NCBI GenBank assembly: GCA_009746045.1
Contig: RPFO01000213.1
Location: 3,705,456 to 3,733,955 of the forward strand
Length of the DNA stretch: 28,500 nt
Source of the DNA: Mesostigma viride
Lineage: Eukaryota; Streptophyta; Mesostigmatophyceae; Mesostigmatales; Mesostigmataceae
Direction of reading: 5' to 3'
The position numbers and the translations under genes were made by a program. The notes beneath the pieces are model-generated. The model searched no databases and was not told the DNA's origin. It saw nothing but the letters and a program-made list of their open reading frames with translations. Below are positions 17,294 to 26,480 of the stretch, one piece after another; positions within the stretch are counted from its first letter, which is position 1, and every line of letters starts with the position of its first letter.

Positions 17294-19481
17294 TGCACAT
17301 GCACATGCACATGCACATGCACATGCACATGCACATGCACATGCACATGCACATGCACATGCACATGCACATGCACATGCACATGCACATGCACATGCAC
17401 ATGCACATGCACATGCACATGCACATGCACACGCACACGCACATGCACATGCAAATGCAAATGCACATGCACATGCACACGCACATTCACATGCACACGC
17501 ACATGCACATGCAAATGCAAATGCACATGGTGGTCAGAAGAGTTCCTGTCAAACAGACAGCCATCTGCCAACTCGATAATCATGTGCCCAGTGCACACAT
17601 GGCTGGGTTGCCAGGTCATCCAAATCGCAGCCGGGGCTGCGAGAATGCAGCGCGCCATGTTTCAGAGACACCGATGCCCCTAGGCCCTAGCATCACCGAG
17701 CCACATGGTAAGGGCCGCGCCAGCCACACAGTTGAAGACCCCTCATAGGACGGTAATTGGCAAGAATGGCACAACGGCGGTCGCGACGGTGGCTGCTGCT
17801 GCCGCAGCCATGACTGCTGGTGGCCTTACGGCTGATGGCTGATGGTGGCCCTGCTGATGGTTGCCATGGCCCGCAGATGCCCTGTACATGCAAGCCTCCT
17901 TGGCGCCTGCCAAAGGATACCAACCGGCAGGCTACCAACCGGCTTGACGCGAGGCAAAGCAGTGGCCACGACATGCTTCCGTTATTGATGTTTACCACCG
18001 CATGCCACACACATCCACACACCGAATACAATGCACACGTCCCCCCCACCCCCCACACCCACCCACCCACCCACCCACGCACCCACCCACCCACCCACCC
18101 ACCCACCCACCACCCACCCACCCACCACCCACCCACCCACCCACCCACCCACCCACCCACCCACCCACCCACCCACCACCACCCACCCACCCACCCACCC
18201 ACCCACCCACCCACCCACCCACCCACCCACCCACCCACCACCCACCCACCCACCCACCCACCCACCCACCCACCCACCCACCCACCCACCCACCCACCCA
18301 CCACCCACCCACCCACCCACCCACCCACCCACCCACCCACCCACCCACCCACCCACCCACCCACCCACCCACCCACCCACCACCACCCACCCCCCACCCA
18401 CCCACCCACCCACCCACCCACCCACCCACCCACCCACACACACACACACACACACCCACCCACCCACCCACCCACCCACCCACCCACACACACACACACA
18501 CACGCAGGCACGCACGCACACCCACCTACCCACCCACCCACCCACACCCACACCCACACACATCCACGTCCCCCCACGCATCCACACAAACACACAAACA
18601 CATGCACGCACGCACCTGTACGCAGCAGCTGGATGCCGTTGCCCAGGTGGACGTTTTTCTTCAGCACCCAGAGGAAGCCTGGGGGGGACGCTGCCAGCGC
18701 AGCGCGCCTGCAGAGGTTAGGATGGTAACAATAGCGCGGTGGATGGTCACAATAGCGTGGTGGATGGTCACAATAGCAAGCTTTGCCACAATCGAGTGGG
18801 TCCTATTATCGCCCTCCCAGGAGCGCCAGGTCTAAGGCACGGTGCGAGCGTAGGTGAGGGTGCTACTCACGAGCACTAGAGGCATCGTCAGTTGATAAGT
18901 GCTGAACCGAATGATATCAACCCCACGCTACCCAAGAGCACTAGAGGCATCAAAACCGATCAGTCAGCTTACATAAGGACAGAAAAATATCAACCCCATG
19001 GTACCCACCAGGCCAGTGCTAAATAGCATTGTAGGGTCACTGCTAAAACTTGAGCTATTCATAAGACGCATATGAACAATGCTTTACCAACATACTCATC
19101 GACCCACCACTGACTGGCTATGCTCCCTCTCCACCCGATACATACAATGTTGCACTGTAATCTGTACACGCTAGCGCCCAGGCTCACACACACACACATA
19201 GACACCCACCCACACAATCAGTTGACATACTCATGGACCCAGCACTGGCCTCACTCCTTTTCCAAGCAAATAACCCCCCATGACCCACTGTCAGAAAGCT
19301 CCTCAGCAAATACACTCTGGTCCAACATATACTCATCCACCCACCATTGGTCATGCTCCTTCTCCAGCGAGTACGTGCGCGGCAGGATGGCCGCCACCAC
19401 CTCGCTGCCGTACGCCGCCTTCATGGCATCCGTCAATGAGTCCTTCTTGTGGATGACCTGCAGGCCAGGCATGCAGTTCAC
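11419..19481 (-). CDS. Tubulin tyrosine ligase-like (TTLL) enzyme, partial, nine exons
   Basis: Exons join(19481..19345, 18707..18616, 17020..16957, 15945..15873, 15447..15386, 14553..14462, 13982..13780, 12997..12938, 11526..11419): 891 nt, 297 codons, no stop, all junctions GT-AG and phase-matched. TTLL enzymes are ATP-grasp ligases that add Tyr, Glu or Gly to tubulin tails on microtubules and axonemes. Visible family landmarks in order are LPRTYSL, WVLKKN..LGNGI (ATP-binding Lys and Gly loop), QQFIADP, GRKFGLRV (family KFDLR), ITSANPVRVYVY, KLTNAAQN (family HLTN), VWRLSEL, then LGFDFLFD..LRPWLIEANATPS with the metal-binding E.N pair. Two landmark residues differ from the usual: Gly replaces Asp in KFDLR and Lys replaces His in HLTN. 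The N-terminal exons above 19481 are missing. At the C-terminus either the AAG|GTGCGT donor is used, or the frame reads on 25 more codons to a stop at 11341. Which amino acid it transfers cannot be told. Confidence 0.85.
11603..11680. repeat. (AAT)n-type imperfect trinucleotide repeat
   Basis: aataat/aacaac repeats on plus, hence a TTATTG-rich tract on the sense strand upstream of the exon i acceptor. It probably supplies the pyrimidine-rich region of the intron. Confidence 0.85.
11681..12937 (-). other. Remainder of TTLL intron h-i
   Basis: AT-rich palindromic patches occur at 12105-12180. Two copies of atactgtaacataactat lie at about 12419 and 12447. No exon is needed here because exons h and i join in phase. 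Confidence 0.5.
12938..12997 (-). CDS. TTLL exon h
   Basis: A 60-nt exon (20 codons, phase 0 to 0) with acceptor ctgggccaccgcag and donor CAA|GTGAGT. It ends SRALFQ, which joins to VLGFDF of exon i as the family (C)F(E/Q)..GFD motif. Confidence 0.82.
12998..13779 (-). other. TTLL intron g-h
   Basis: Includes a short (CA)n run at 13692-13709. A plus-strand open frame at 13240-13491 has no motif support and lies within the intron. Confidence 0.5.
13780..13982 (-). CDS. TTLL exon g
   Basis: Acceptor gggcgtgcag, consensus donor GCG|GTAAGT, 203 nt. It encodes EGEVWRLSELQAWMSHKG, a Gly-rich insertion, and IHAIHQAIGMAFLAA, matching the W.L..L and following helix of the family. Confidence 0.87.
14006..14256. 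repeat. 37-bp minisatellite
   Basis: Units beginning gcaggagtgggggttg start at 14041, 14078, 14115, 14152, 14189 and 14226 (exact 37-base spacing), with partial copies at the edges. The array is G-rich on plus and lies in TTLL intron f-g. As 37 is not a multiple of 3, the open frames across it rotate and are not coding. Confidence 0.92.
14462..14553 (-). CDS. TTLL exon f
   Basis: The acceptor is ccccggagcag with the heptamer array only about 25 bases upstream. The donor is GCAG|GTGAGC. The 92 nt encode STVPYDSEAP and KKSKLTNAAQN, equivalent to the HLTN motif region but with Lys for His. Partial copies of the donor-side sequence (ggctcacctgc) recur at 14350 and 14405. Confidence 0.85.
14578..14737. 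repeat. (GAGTAAT)n heptamer array
   Basis: About 22 copies of a 7-base unit, with minor variants (gcgtaat, gagaaat), end about 25 bases from the exon f acceptor in TTLL intron e-f. Confidence 0.95.
14738..15385 (-). other. Rest of TTLL intron e-f
   Basis: G-rich patches (gttgggggggggg near 14923; gaggggggggg at 14994) and no recognised exon. Confidence 0.5.
15386..15447 (-). CDS. TTLL exon e
   Basis: Acceptor cttgtgcag preceded by a ctaat branch-like site; donor TTCAG|GTGGGT; 62 nt. It encodes VITSANPVRVYVYDEALV, the strand after KFDLR in TTLL proteins. Confidence 0.9.
15873..15945 (-). CDS. TTLL exon d
   Basis: Acceptor gtgacgcag, donor GGGG|GTAGGT, 73 nt. It encodes RLAQQFIADPCLIHGRKFGL then RVWG, matching the family Q.YI..PLLI.G.KFDLRVY block with Gly in place of Asp. 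Confidence 0.9.
16081..16524. mobile_element. 444-bp MITE with 33-bp perfect TIRs and TA duplication
   Basis: The left end CCGTAGTGGTCAAAATCACT through TTTGCGACAAACCT is repeated exactly in inverted orientation at 16492-16524. Both ends are flanked by TA (16079-16080 and 16525-16526), the target-site duplication of Tc1/mariner-type elements. Subterminal words (tttgcgaccc, aaaatgaag) are also inverted. No transposase is encoded. It is inserted in TTLL intron c-d. Confidence 0.9.
16957..17020 (-). CDS. TTLL exon c
   Basis: Acceptor ccaccccag, donor GATG|GTGAGC, 64 nt. It encodes ALADDKYLPENREKLLLS. Similarity alone would not identify it, but it supplies exactly the phases needed between exons b and d, and the acidic linker fits this position. 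Confidence 0.75.
17208..17528. repeat. Hexamer array (ACATAC)n changing to (ACATGC)n
   Basis: About 14 units of ACATAC pass abruptly to about 23 units of ACATGC, then a mixed zone with ACACGC and AAATGC variants. It lies in TTLL intron b-c. The frames CMCM and HVHV are artefacts. Confidence 0.95.
17529..18035 (-). other. Unique-looking part of TTLL intron b-c
   Basis: About 500 bases between two arrays show no exon on either strand that I can support. The phases of exons b and c leave no need for one. Confidence 0.5.
18040..18600. repeat. (CCCA)n array with (CA)n patches
   Basis: (CCCA)n with occasional CCA slips, and two (CA)n islands at about 18435-18455 and 18485-18503. On the sense strand of the TTLL gene it is (TGGG)n, a strong potential G-quadruplex former. 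It ends 15-20 bases downstream of the exon b donor. Confidence 0.95.
18616..18707 (-). CDS. TTLL exon b
   Basis: Acceptor ctctgcag, donor ACAG|GTGCGT. Its 92 nt encode GFLWVLKKNVHLGNGIQLL, the ATP-binding Lys and glycine loop of the family. Its first base completes a Trp codon with exon a. Confidence 0.88.
19345..19481 (-). CDS. TTLL exon a
   Basis: The acceptor follows a run of C residues (poly-G on plus, 19484-19496); the donor is CAATG|GTGGGT. It runs from phase 0 to phase 2 in 137 nt. It encodes VNCMPGLQVIHKKDSL (family N..PG....KD.L) and AAILPRTYSLEKEHDQ. A preceding exon ending in phase 0 is expected but not found. Confidence 0.85.
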
Positions 19482-19964
19482 CTGGGGGGGGGGGGGACAC
19501 CACACCGAGAAACCATGGGTGCAGAATGGCGAAGATGGAGCTGCGGCCCGAATCAGGGAATGGTTTTGAGCCAGGTCCGCATGCGCCTGGTTGTCTCACG
19601 AATAGACGGGACCCACGTGATGCAACCCCACACCACTATATATACTACCATACCAAATGCCAGGTCCGCATTTAAAGGATACTGTCATGTGATCTGGCGA
19701 AATCGTCAAAATGACATTCCATGAGATCCTATACTACTACTTGGGAACACTGTCACATGATCCAGCGAAATCACATGTGCTGAAGGGAACAGACGAGCGT
19801 CCACACCGCAACATTGGTGGGAATGAAGCTGCACCTTTGGTGGGAAGGAGGCCGACAGACCATGCAGAGCCTAAACAGTCCTCATCTAGGGCTAAACCGA
19901 GCACTGAGCCTGACTGCTCAGAAACGTTTTCAAGGTTCTGCACAGGTTACACTCTACATGGGGC
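19482..19964 (-). other. Upstream of TTLL exon a
   Basis: Contains two direct copies of a gtca(c/t)(a/g)tgatc..gcgaaatc word (19687 and 19751) and a 13-G homopolymer at 19484-19496 that forms the exon a polypyrimidine tract. The missing 5' TTLL exon was looked for but not found. Confidence 0.4.
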
Positions 19965-20081
19965 CTAACAACGACTGATTTGCTGACTGTTTGTGTTGAA
20001 CTTGGTACCGCTGCAAATCAGGTTTCCTTCAAAGGCTTTGTCTTTCTTCACATCACCCTCCCATTCCCCTATGTGTACATC
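19965..20081 (-). CDS. Possible terminal exon of an unidentified gene
   Basis: A strong acceptor (gctttgttttctccag) precedes 38 codons and TAG: DVHIGEWEGDVKKDKAFEGN, then a Cys and TKFNTN. The composition looks coding and GEWEGD recalls a MORN-type turn, but the match is too short to name. Related exon-start sequences occur in the 91-bp duplicated units at 20475-20656. Confidence 0.35.
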   Translation of the reverse strand, partial: DVHIGEWEGDVKKDKAFEGNLICSGTKFNTNSQQISRC

Positions 20082-20219
20082 CTGGAGAAAACAAAGCAAA
20101 AGAGCATCCCCTCAGGACGTCGATAGAAAAGGAAGCAAAGGAGGACAAAGTCGAGGTCAGACAAAGCAGGCCGAGGTCGGGCAGTACAGTCGATTGGGCC
20201 GACGAGACGTCAGGGGTCC

Positions 20220-20366
20220 AGCCCCCCACCTACCTGGCGCCATCTGCCTGAACCCCCACAACCCGCGGTCCCCCACCCACCCGGGGGTACGCCCCCCCCC
20301 CACCCTCAGCGAGGCACCATCTGCCTCAACCCCCGCCCCCCGCGCCCCCCCGCCCCCCCCACCCGC
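20220..20366. repeat. C-rich low-complexity tract
   Basis: Runs of 7-9 C with ccccacccacccg words and two diverged copies of catctgcctgaacccc / catctgcctcaacccc. Confidence 0.6.
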
Positions 20367-20474
20367 GCATTAACTTTGGTTGACCCGTGAGTGGTTATCG
20401 GTGGTAATAGTGTGCACAGCCTTAGAAGCCGAGTGGCAAAAGGTTTCCGCACAATAGTAACCTAATCCTTCACA

Positions 20475-20656
20475 TCACACTCCCATTCCCCTATGCGTCC
20501 ATCCTGGTTGTTCTCAGCCCCTGTCCCTTTCCCCTTTCCCCCTCCACCCCCCTCTGCCGTCTGCATCATTCTCGCATTCCCCTACGTGCACATCCTGGTT
20601 GTTCTCAGCCCCTGTCCCTTTCCCCTTTCCCCCTCCACCCCCCTCTGCTGTCTTCC
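20475..20656. repeat. 91-bp tandem duplication
   Basis: Two copies, 91 bases apart, share cattcccctacg-type starts and the block tggttgttctcagcccctgt with the C-rich run after it. A third, partial copy of the start lies at 20047-20085, inside the possible exon. Confidence 0.85.
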
Positions 20657-21040
20657 TCGTTCTTATATTCCCCTTCGTTTTCCCATCTCCCCTCCTCTCT
20701 TTCGTTCACCCATGCTTCTATTATTTTATATCCATACCTCTGTACTGATCTTCAGCCTCTATATGTGTATTTAGTCTGTTTATGTGTCTTTAGACCCTAG
20801 ACCCTAGATGTGTCTTCAGCCTTTGTTCTTGCCTTCTTCCAAACCCTCCCCCTCATTCTGTCCCCATACTTATATTGTTTGGTTGCGACTTCGATTCCTG
20901 CCCCTCCACTGGTACCACCTGTTGGCACTGGCATCCGACCCCCCCGGCTTCACCAGTTACCACAGGTGCACGAAGGGCGCCCTGGTACGTGGAATCGACT
21001 TTTCAAGCATGTCCGTTCCATGCAACGTCACAAATAACAT
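20657..21040. other. Spacer, no gene recognised
   Basis: Pyrimidine-rich DNA with a small duplication (agaccctagaccctag at about 20792). Two overlapping short plus-strand frames here have no recognisable domain. Confidence 0.4.
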
Positions 21041-21502
21041 CTTTTGACGCGGGCGCAGCACTGCGTTACAACACGGTCCAACGTATAAGAATCGATTTGA
21101 TGGAGAGAAAACTGCTGACTATCGTCACACCTTTTGACGCGGGCGCAGCATTGCATTACAACACGGTCCAACGTATAAGAATCGATTTGATGGAGAGAAA
21201 ACTGCTGACTATCGTCACACCTTTTGACGCGGGCGCAGCACTGCATTACAACACGGTCCAACGTATAAGAATCGATTTGATGGAGAGAAAACTGCTGACT
21301 ATCGTCACACCTTTTGACGCGGCCGCAGCACTGCATTACAACACGGTCCAACGTATAAGAATCGATTTGATGGAGAGAAAACTGCTGACTATCGTCACAC
21401 CTTTTGACGCGGGCGCAGCACTGCATTACAACACGGTCCAACGTATAAGAATCGATTTGATGGAGAGAAAACTGCTGACTACCTTTTGATGCGGGCGCAG
21501 CC
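21041..21502. repeat. 90-bp minisatellite, five copies plus a partial
   Basis: Copies start with cttttgacgcgggcgcagca at 21041, 21131, 21221, 21311 and 21401, and a shortened start at 21483. They differ at only a few positions. The unit is a multiple of 3 and lacks stops in at least one frame on each strand, so a repeat of 30 residues (FDAGAALHYNTVQRIRIDLM on plus) can be read. There is no evidence of expression. Confidence 0.95.
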
Positions 21503-22764
21503 CTTTGGCGATGCTCAGCTTACACGCACGCGTGGACGTCCACAGAACGTCCCACTCATCCATGACTGGTGGGGGCAGACAGCAGCAGTAAGGCAGAAGC
21601 AACACGAGCGAGACAGCAGCGGTAGCAAGGGCAACGAGGTGAGCTGCCGGCACATGGACGTGCGACATCATGAAAACCGCGGGACATCCCTGACCAGGCG
21701 GCATGTCACAAGAGGCCTTTGGTAGCACGCAGCTCCGCGGCACTGGGCAGTCGCGTTACCCAATAGAGGGCCCCTGCCGCGAAGCAACATCTTCATGGAT
21801 CCGCCCTGCCCATAAGAGCCGTAATCGCGAGCCCTGCTGCATGTGGTATTATCCCAGCATGACATCTACCAAACAACACAACATCATCTTCCGCCATGAC
21901 ATCGTCTTTACGACAAGTCCTTCAGAAAGACCCAAAGGCAGGAGGATTAATTAGAATTGATTGAAAGACAGGAGGATGTTCCGGGGACTCAGACCTGATA
22001 GCGACTATGAGCTGACATTGTACATGCCAGTGGGCCAAGATTCCATTACAGGTGATGTTTCGAGGCCAAAGAAAAACATAGTTTCAACTTGACCTCCTCT
22101 CGATAGGCAACTTCATCTTCCCTGCAGGGGGGTGGCTTGCGACAGCGTTGCCCCCCTCGGTGCATAAGGGCAGTGTGCACACCGCGCCCCGGATTATGAA
22201 GGCAAATGCACGGAAACTTTGGTAGCTCACTCCCATGTAGCCCACTCTGTCCATCTTGCTACATGCTGGCATCCCCGCAGCCAGTCACATCCCCGCATGT
22301 TGCTCGGTCTCGCTACGAGACGTCGCGTCAGCGCAACCACACCAAGCGAGCCCCCGCCACCCCAGTACCAAACACGTCGACTAGCGGGCACATGAGTAGG
22401 AATGCCAACAGGCAACTACACTTAAGCCAATGGTGCATGAGGTGATCACACACAACCTACAAACAGAGGGGTTCTGTTGAGCGGCAACATGCTGGTCTAC
22501 ATACATCCACTCAAGCTGCGCACACCCAAGGCGGCAGATACGGGTATAATCAATGCTGGTTGTGTCATTGACAACGATATGGGGGGTAACGGTAGAACGG
22601 GGTGGTGTTATTCTGCTAAGACCTGGGGTTGATACAGAACCAAAAGGAACCAAATGTGGGTGATGTATTATCGGGGGGATGGCCACACACAACATTAACA
22701 AAAATTAAATAATAATGAAAATAAATAAATGAATAAATGGTGTACAAATGTTGCACTGACGGGG
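21503..22764. other. Gene-poor interval
   Basis: Several frames of 60-106 codons, most notably minus 22381-22701 containing IVVNDTTSIDYTRICRLGC, and minus 22084-22272. These could be exons of the gene ending at 22765 or of another gene, but no splice-phase chain or family motif supports them. The end 22690-22740 is AT-rich. Confidence 0.35.
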
Positions 22765-23026
22765 CTAGAGAGGAATACCGTCAGATCCCAGGGGCGCCTT
22801 GAGCTCCTTGGGCGGCGCGGTGACCTCCGTGCCTAACTCGGCGAACGCTTGCGCGACGATCTCCGTTTCCCCCGTCTTGAAGTTGCGAACGTCGATGCGC
22901 ACGCGGACCAAACCAGGACGGTCCTCCTCCTCTGCCGCCTCCTCATCCTCAACAACACCAAAGTACGCGCCTGGGACGCTGCCCATGCTGTCGCCCCCTT
23001 GGTAGGTGTCCTCGCCAAGGATTTCG
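22765..23026 (-). CDS. Terminal exon of an unidentified minus-strand gene
   Basis: The acceptor ttcggcctttgcag is followed by 87 codons to a TAG at 22765-22767. The encoded C-terminus has GSVPGAYFGVVEDEEAAEEE, then GLVRVRIDVRNFKTGETEIV and a tail ending GSDGIPL. The alternation VRVRIDVRNF suggests a beta strand after an acidic loop. I do not recognise the family. The preceding exon must end in phase 2. If it exists it lies beyond the hexamer satellite or in the 300 bases before it, and I could not find it. Confidence 0.6.
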
Positions 23027-23319
23027 CTGCAAAGGCCGAACAATTACGTATGTACAATTACGTATGTAAAGACCGTATGCAGGGTGCATGAGCCACCGGC
23101 TGCCACTCAATTTGGGACAATAGGCCCCTCCTGCAAACTGACAGTCTGCAAACGGGCAGTCACTCTGCACAGCGGTTCTGATATGGTTGGCTACCTCCCA
23201 CACACCCACCCCTTTCCCCACGTCTGCCCCACGCCTGCATGACACGGTGCGGGATGCTGTGGCACCCGTGCATGCCGGTCTCCCTCCTGACTGTTTGTGT
23301 ACGGTTTGGGTTGATGAGA

Positions 23320-26300
23320 ATATCCACATCAACATCAACATCAATATCAATATCAACATCAATATCAATCAATATCAATATCAATATCAATACTACTATC
23401 AATATCAATATCAATATCAATCAATATCAATATCAATATCAATATCAATATCAATATCAATATCAATATCAATATCAATATCAATATCAATATCAATATC
23501 AATATCAATATCAATATCAATATCAATATCAATATCAATATCAATATCAATATCAATATCAATATCAATATCAATATCAATATCAATATCAATATCAATA
23601 TCAATATCAATATCAATATCAATATCAATATCAATATCAATATCAATATCAATATCAATATCAATATCAATATCAATATCAATATCAATATCAATATCAA
23701 TATCAATATCAATATCAATATCAATATCAATATCAATATCAATATCAATATCAATATCAATATCAATATCAATATCATTATCAATATCAATATCAATATC
23801 AATATCAATATCAATATCAATATCAATATCAATATCAATATCAATATCAATATCAATATCAATATCAATATCAATATCAATATCAATATCAATATCAATA
23901 TCAATATCAATATCAATATCAATATCAATATCAATATCAATATCAATATCAATATCAATATCAATATCAATATCAATATCAATATCAATATCAATATCAA
24001 TATCAATATCAATATCAATATCAATATCAATATCAATATCAATATCAATATCATTATCAATATCAATATCAATATCAATATCAATATCAATATCAATATC
24101 AATATCAATATCAATATCAATATCAATATCAATATCAATATCAATATCAATATCAATATCAATATCAATATCAATATCAATATCAATATCAATATCAATA
24201 TCAATATCAATATCAATATCAATATCAATATCAATATCAATATCAATATCAATATCAATATCAATATCAATATCAATATCAATATCAATATCATTATCAA
24301 TATCAATATCAATATCAATATCAATATCAATATCAATATCAATATCAATATCAATATCAAAATCATTATATCAATATCAATATCAATATCAAAATCATTA
24401 TATCAATATCAATATCAAAATCATTATATCAATATCAATATCAACATCGACATCGACATCGACATCGACATCGACATCGACATCGACATCGACATCGACA
24501 TCGACATCGACATCGACATCGACATCGACATCGACATCGACATCGACATCGACATCGACATCGACATCGACATCGACATCGACATCGACATCGACATCGA
24601 CATCGACATCGACATCGACATCGACATCGACATCGACATCGACATCGACATCGACATCGACATCGACATCGACATCGACATCGACATCGACATCGACATC
24701 GACATCGACATCGACATCGACATCGACATCGACATCGACATCGACATCGACATCGACATCGACATCGACATCGACATCGACATCGACATCGACATCGACA
24801 TCGACATCGACATCGACATCTACATCGACATCTACATCTACATCTACATCTACATCGACATCGACATCGACATCGACATCGACATCGACATCGACATCGA
24901 CATCGACATCGACATCGACATCGACATCGACATCGACATCGACATCGACATCGACATCGACATCAACATCGACATCGACATCGACATCGACATCGACATC
25001 GACATCGACATCGACATCGACATCGACATCGACATCGACATCGACATCGACATCGACATCGACATCGACATCGACATCGACATCGACATCGACATCGACA
25101 TCGACATCGACATCGACATCGACATCGACATCGACATCGACATCGACATCGACATCGACATCGACATCGACATCGACTTCAACATCAACATCAACATCAA
25201 CATCAACGTCAACGTCAATATCAACATCAACATCAACATCAACATCAACATCAACATCAACATCAACATCAACATCAACATCAACATCAACATCAACATC
25301 AACATCAACATCAACATCAACATCAACATCAACATCAACATCAACATCAACATCAACATCAACATCAACATCAACATCAACATCAACATCAACATCAACA
25401 TCAACATCAACATCAACATCAACATCAACATCAACATCAACATCAACATCAACATCAACATCAACATCAACATCAACATCAACATCAACATCAACATCAA
25501 CATCAACATCAACATCAACATCAACATCAACATCAACATCAACATCAACATCAACATCAACATCAACATCAACATCAACATCAACATCAACATCAACATC
25601 AACATCAACATCAACATCAACATCAACATCAACATCAACATCAACATCAACATCAACATCAACATCAACATCAACATCAACATCAACATCAACATCAACA
25701 TCAACATCAACATCAACATCAACATCAACATCAACATCAACATCAACATCAACATCAACATCAACATCAACATCAACATCAACATCAACATCAACATCAA
25801 CATCAACATCAACATCAACATCAACATCAACATCAACATCAACATCAACATCAACATCAACATCAACATCAACATCAACATCAACATCAACATCAACATC
25901 AACATCAACATCAACATCAACATCAACATCAACATCAACATCAACATCAACGTCAACATCAACATCAACATCAACATCAACATCAACATCAACATCAACA
26001 TCAACATCAACATCAACATCAACATCAACATCAACATCAACATCAACATCAACATCAACATCAACATCAACATCAACATCAACATCAACATCAACATCAA
26101 CATCAACATCAACATCAACATCAACATCAACATCAACATCAACATCAACATCAACATCAACATCAACATCAACATCAACATCAACATCAACATCAACATC
26201 AACATCAACATCAACATCAACATCAACATCAACATCAACATCAACATCAACATCAACATCAACATCAACATCAACATCAACATCAACATCAACATCAACA

Positions 26301-26404
26301 TCAACATCAACATCAACATCAACATCAACATCAACATCAACATCAACATCAACATCAACATCAACATCAACATCAACATCAACATCAACATCAACATTAA
26401 TATC
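23320..26404. repeat. 3.1-kb hexanucleotide satellite in three zones
   Basis: Zone 1 (about 23330-24440) is (ATATCA)n with three TCATTA interruptions and a mixed left edge. Zone 2 (about 24441-25176) is (ACATCG)n with an ACATCT patch at 24828-24857. Zone 3 (about 25177-26404) is (ACATCA)n with rare changes. All are one AYATCR consensus. Frames over 1000 codons long read through because the unit lacks stops. Confidence 0.98.
24359..24440. repeat. Higher-order repeat at the zone 1/2 boundary
   Basis: The block aaaatcattatatcaatatc occurs three times at spacings of about 26-32 bases immediately before the switch from ATATCA to ACATCG. Confidence 0.85.
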
Positions 26405-26407
26405 AAT

Positions 26408-26480
26408 AGAGGATAAGATAACGGCAGGCTCGAGCTACCATGGTCCAGATTCTCCATGTTTCTGGCCTGAACTGTTGTCT
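26408..26480. repeat. Dispersed repeat, copy 2
   Basis: Begins gataagataacggcaggctc directly at the right edge of the satellite and matches 1688-1762. Its edge position suggests that the satellite expanded inside or beside this element. Confidence 0.7.

Noticed and set aside
18040-18600. Telomere or subtelomere reading of (CCCA)n / (TGGG)n
   Set aside because: It is internal, lies between TTLL exons, and does not match the plant or algal telomere units I know (TTTAGGG, TTTTAGGG).
17148-18835. Cys-Met, His-Val and Thr-His-Pro repeat frames
   Set aside because: Simple repeats inside TTLL intron b-c.
21041-21502. CRISPR-like array
   Set aside because: The copies are contiguous 90-bp units without unique spacers and the genome is eukaryotic.
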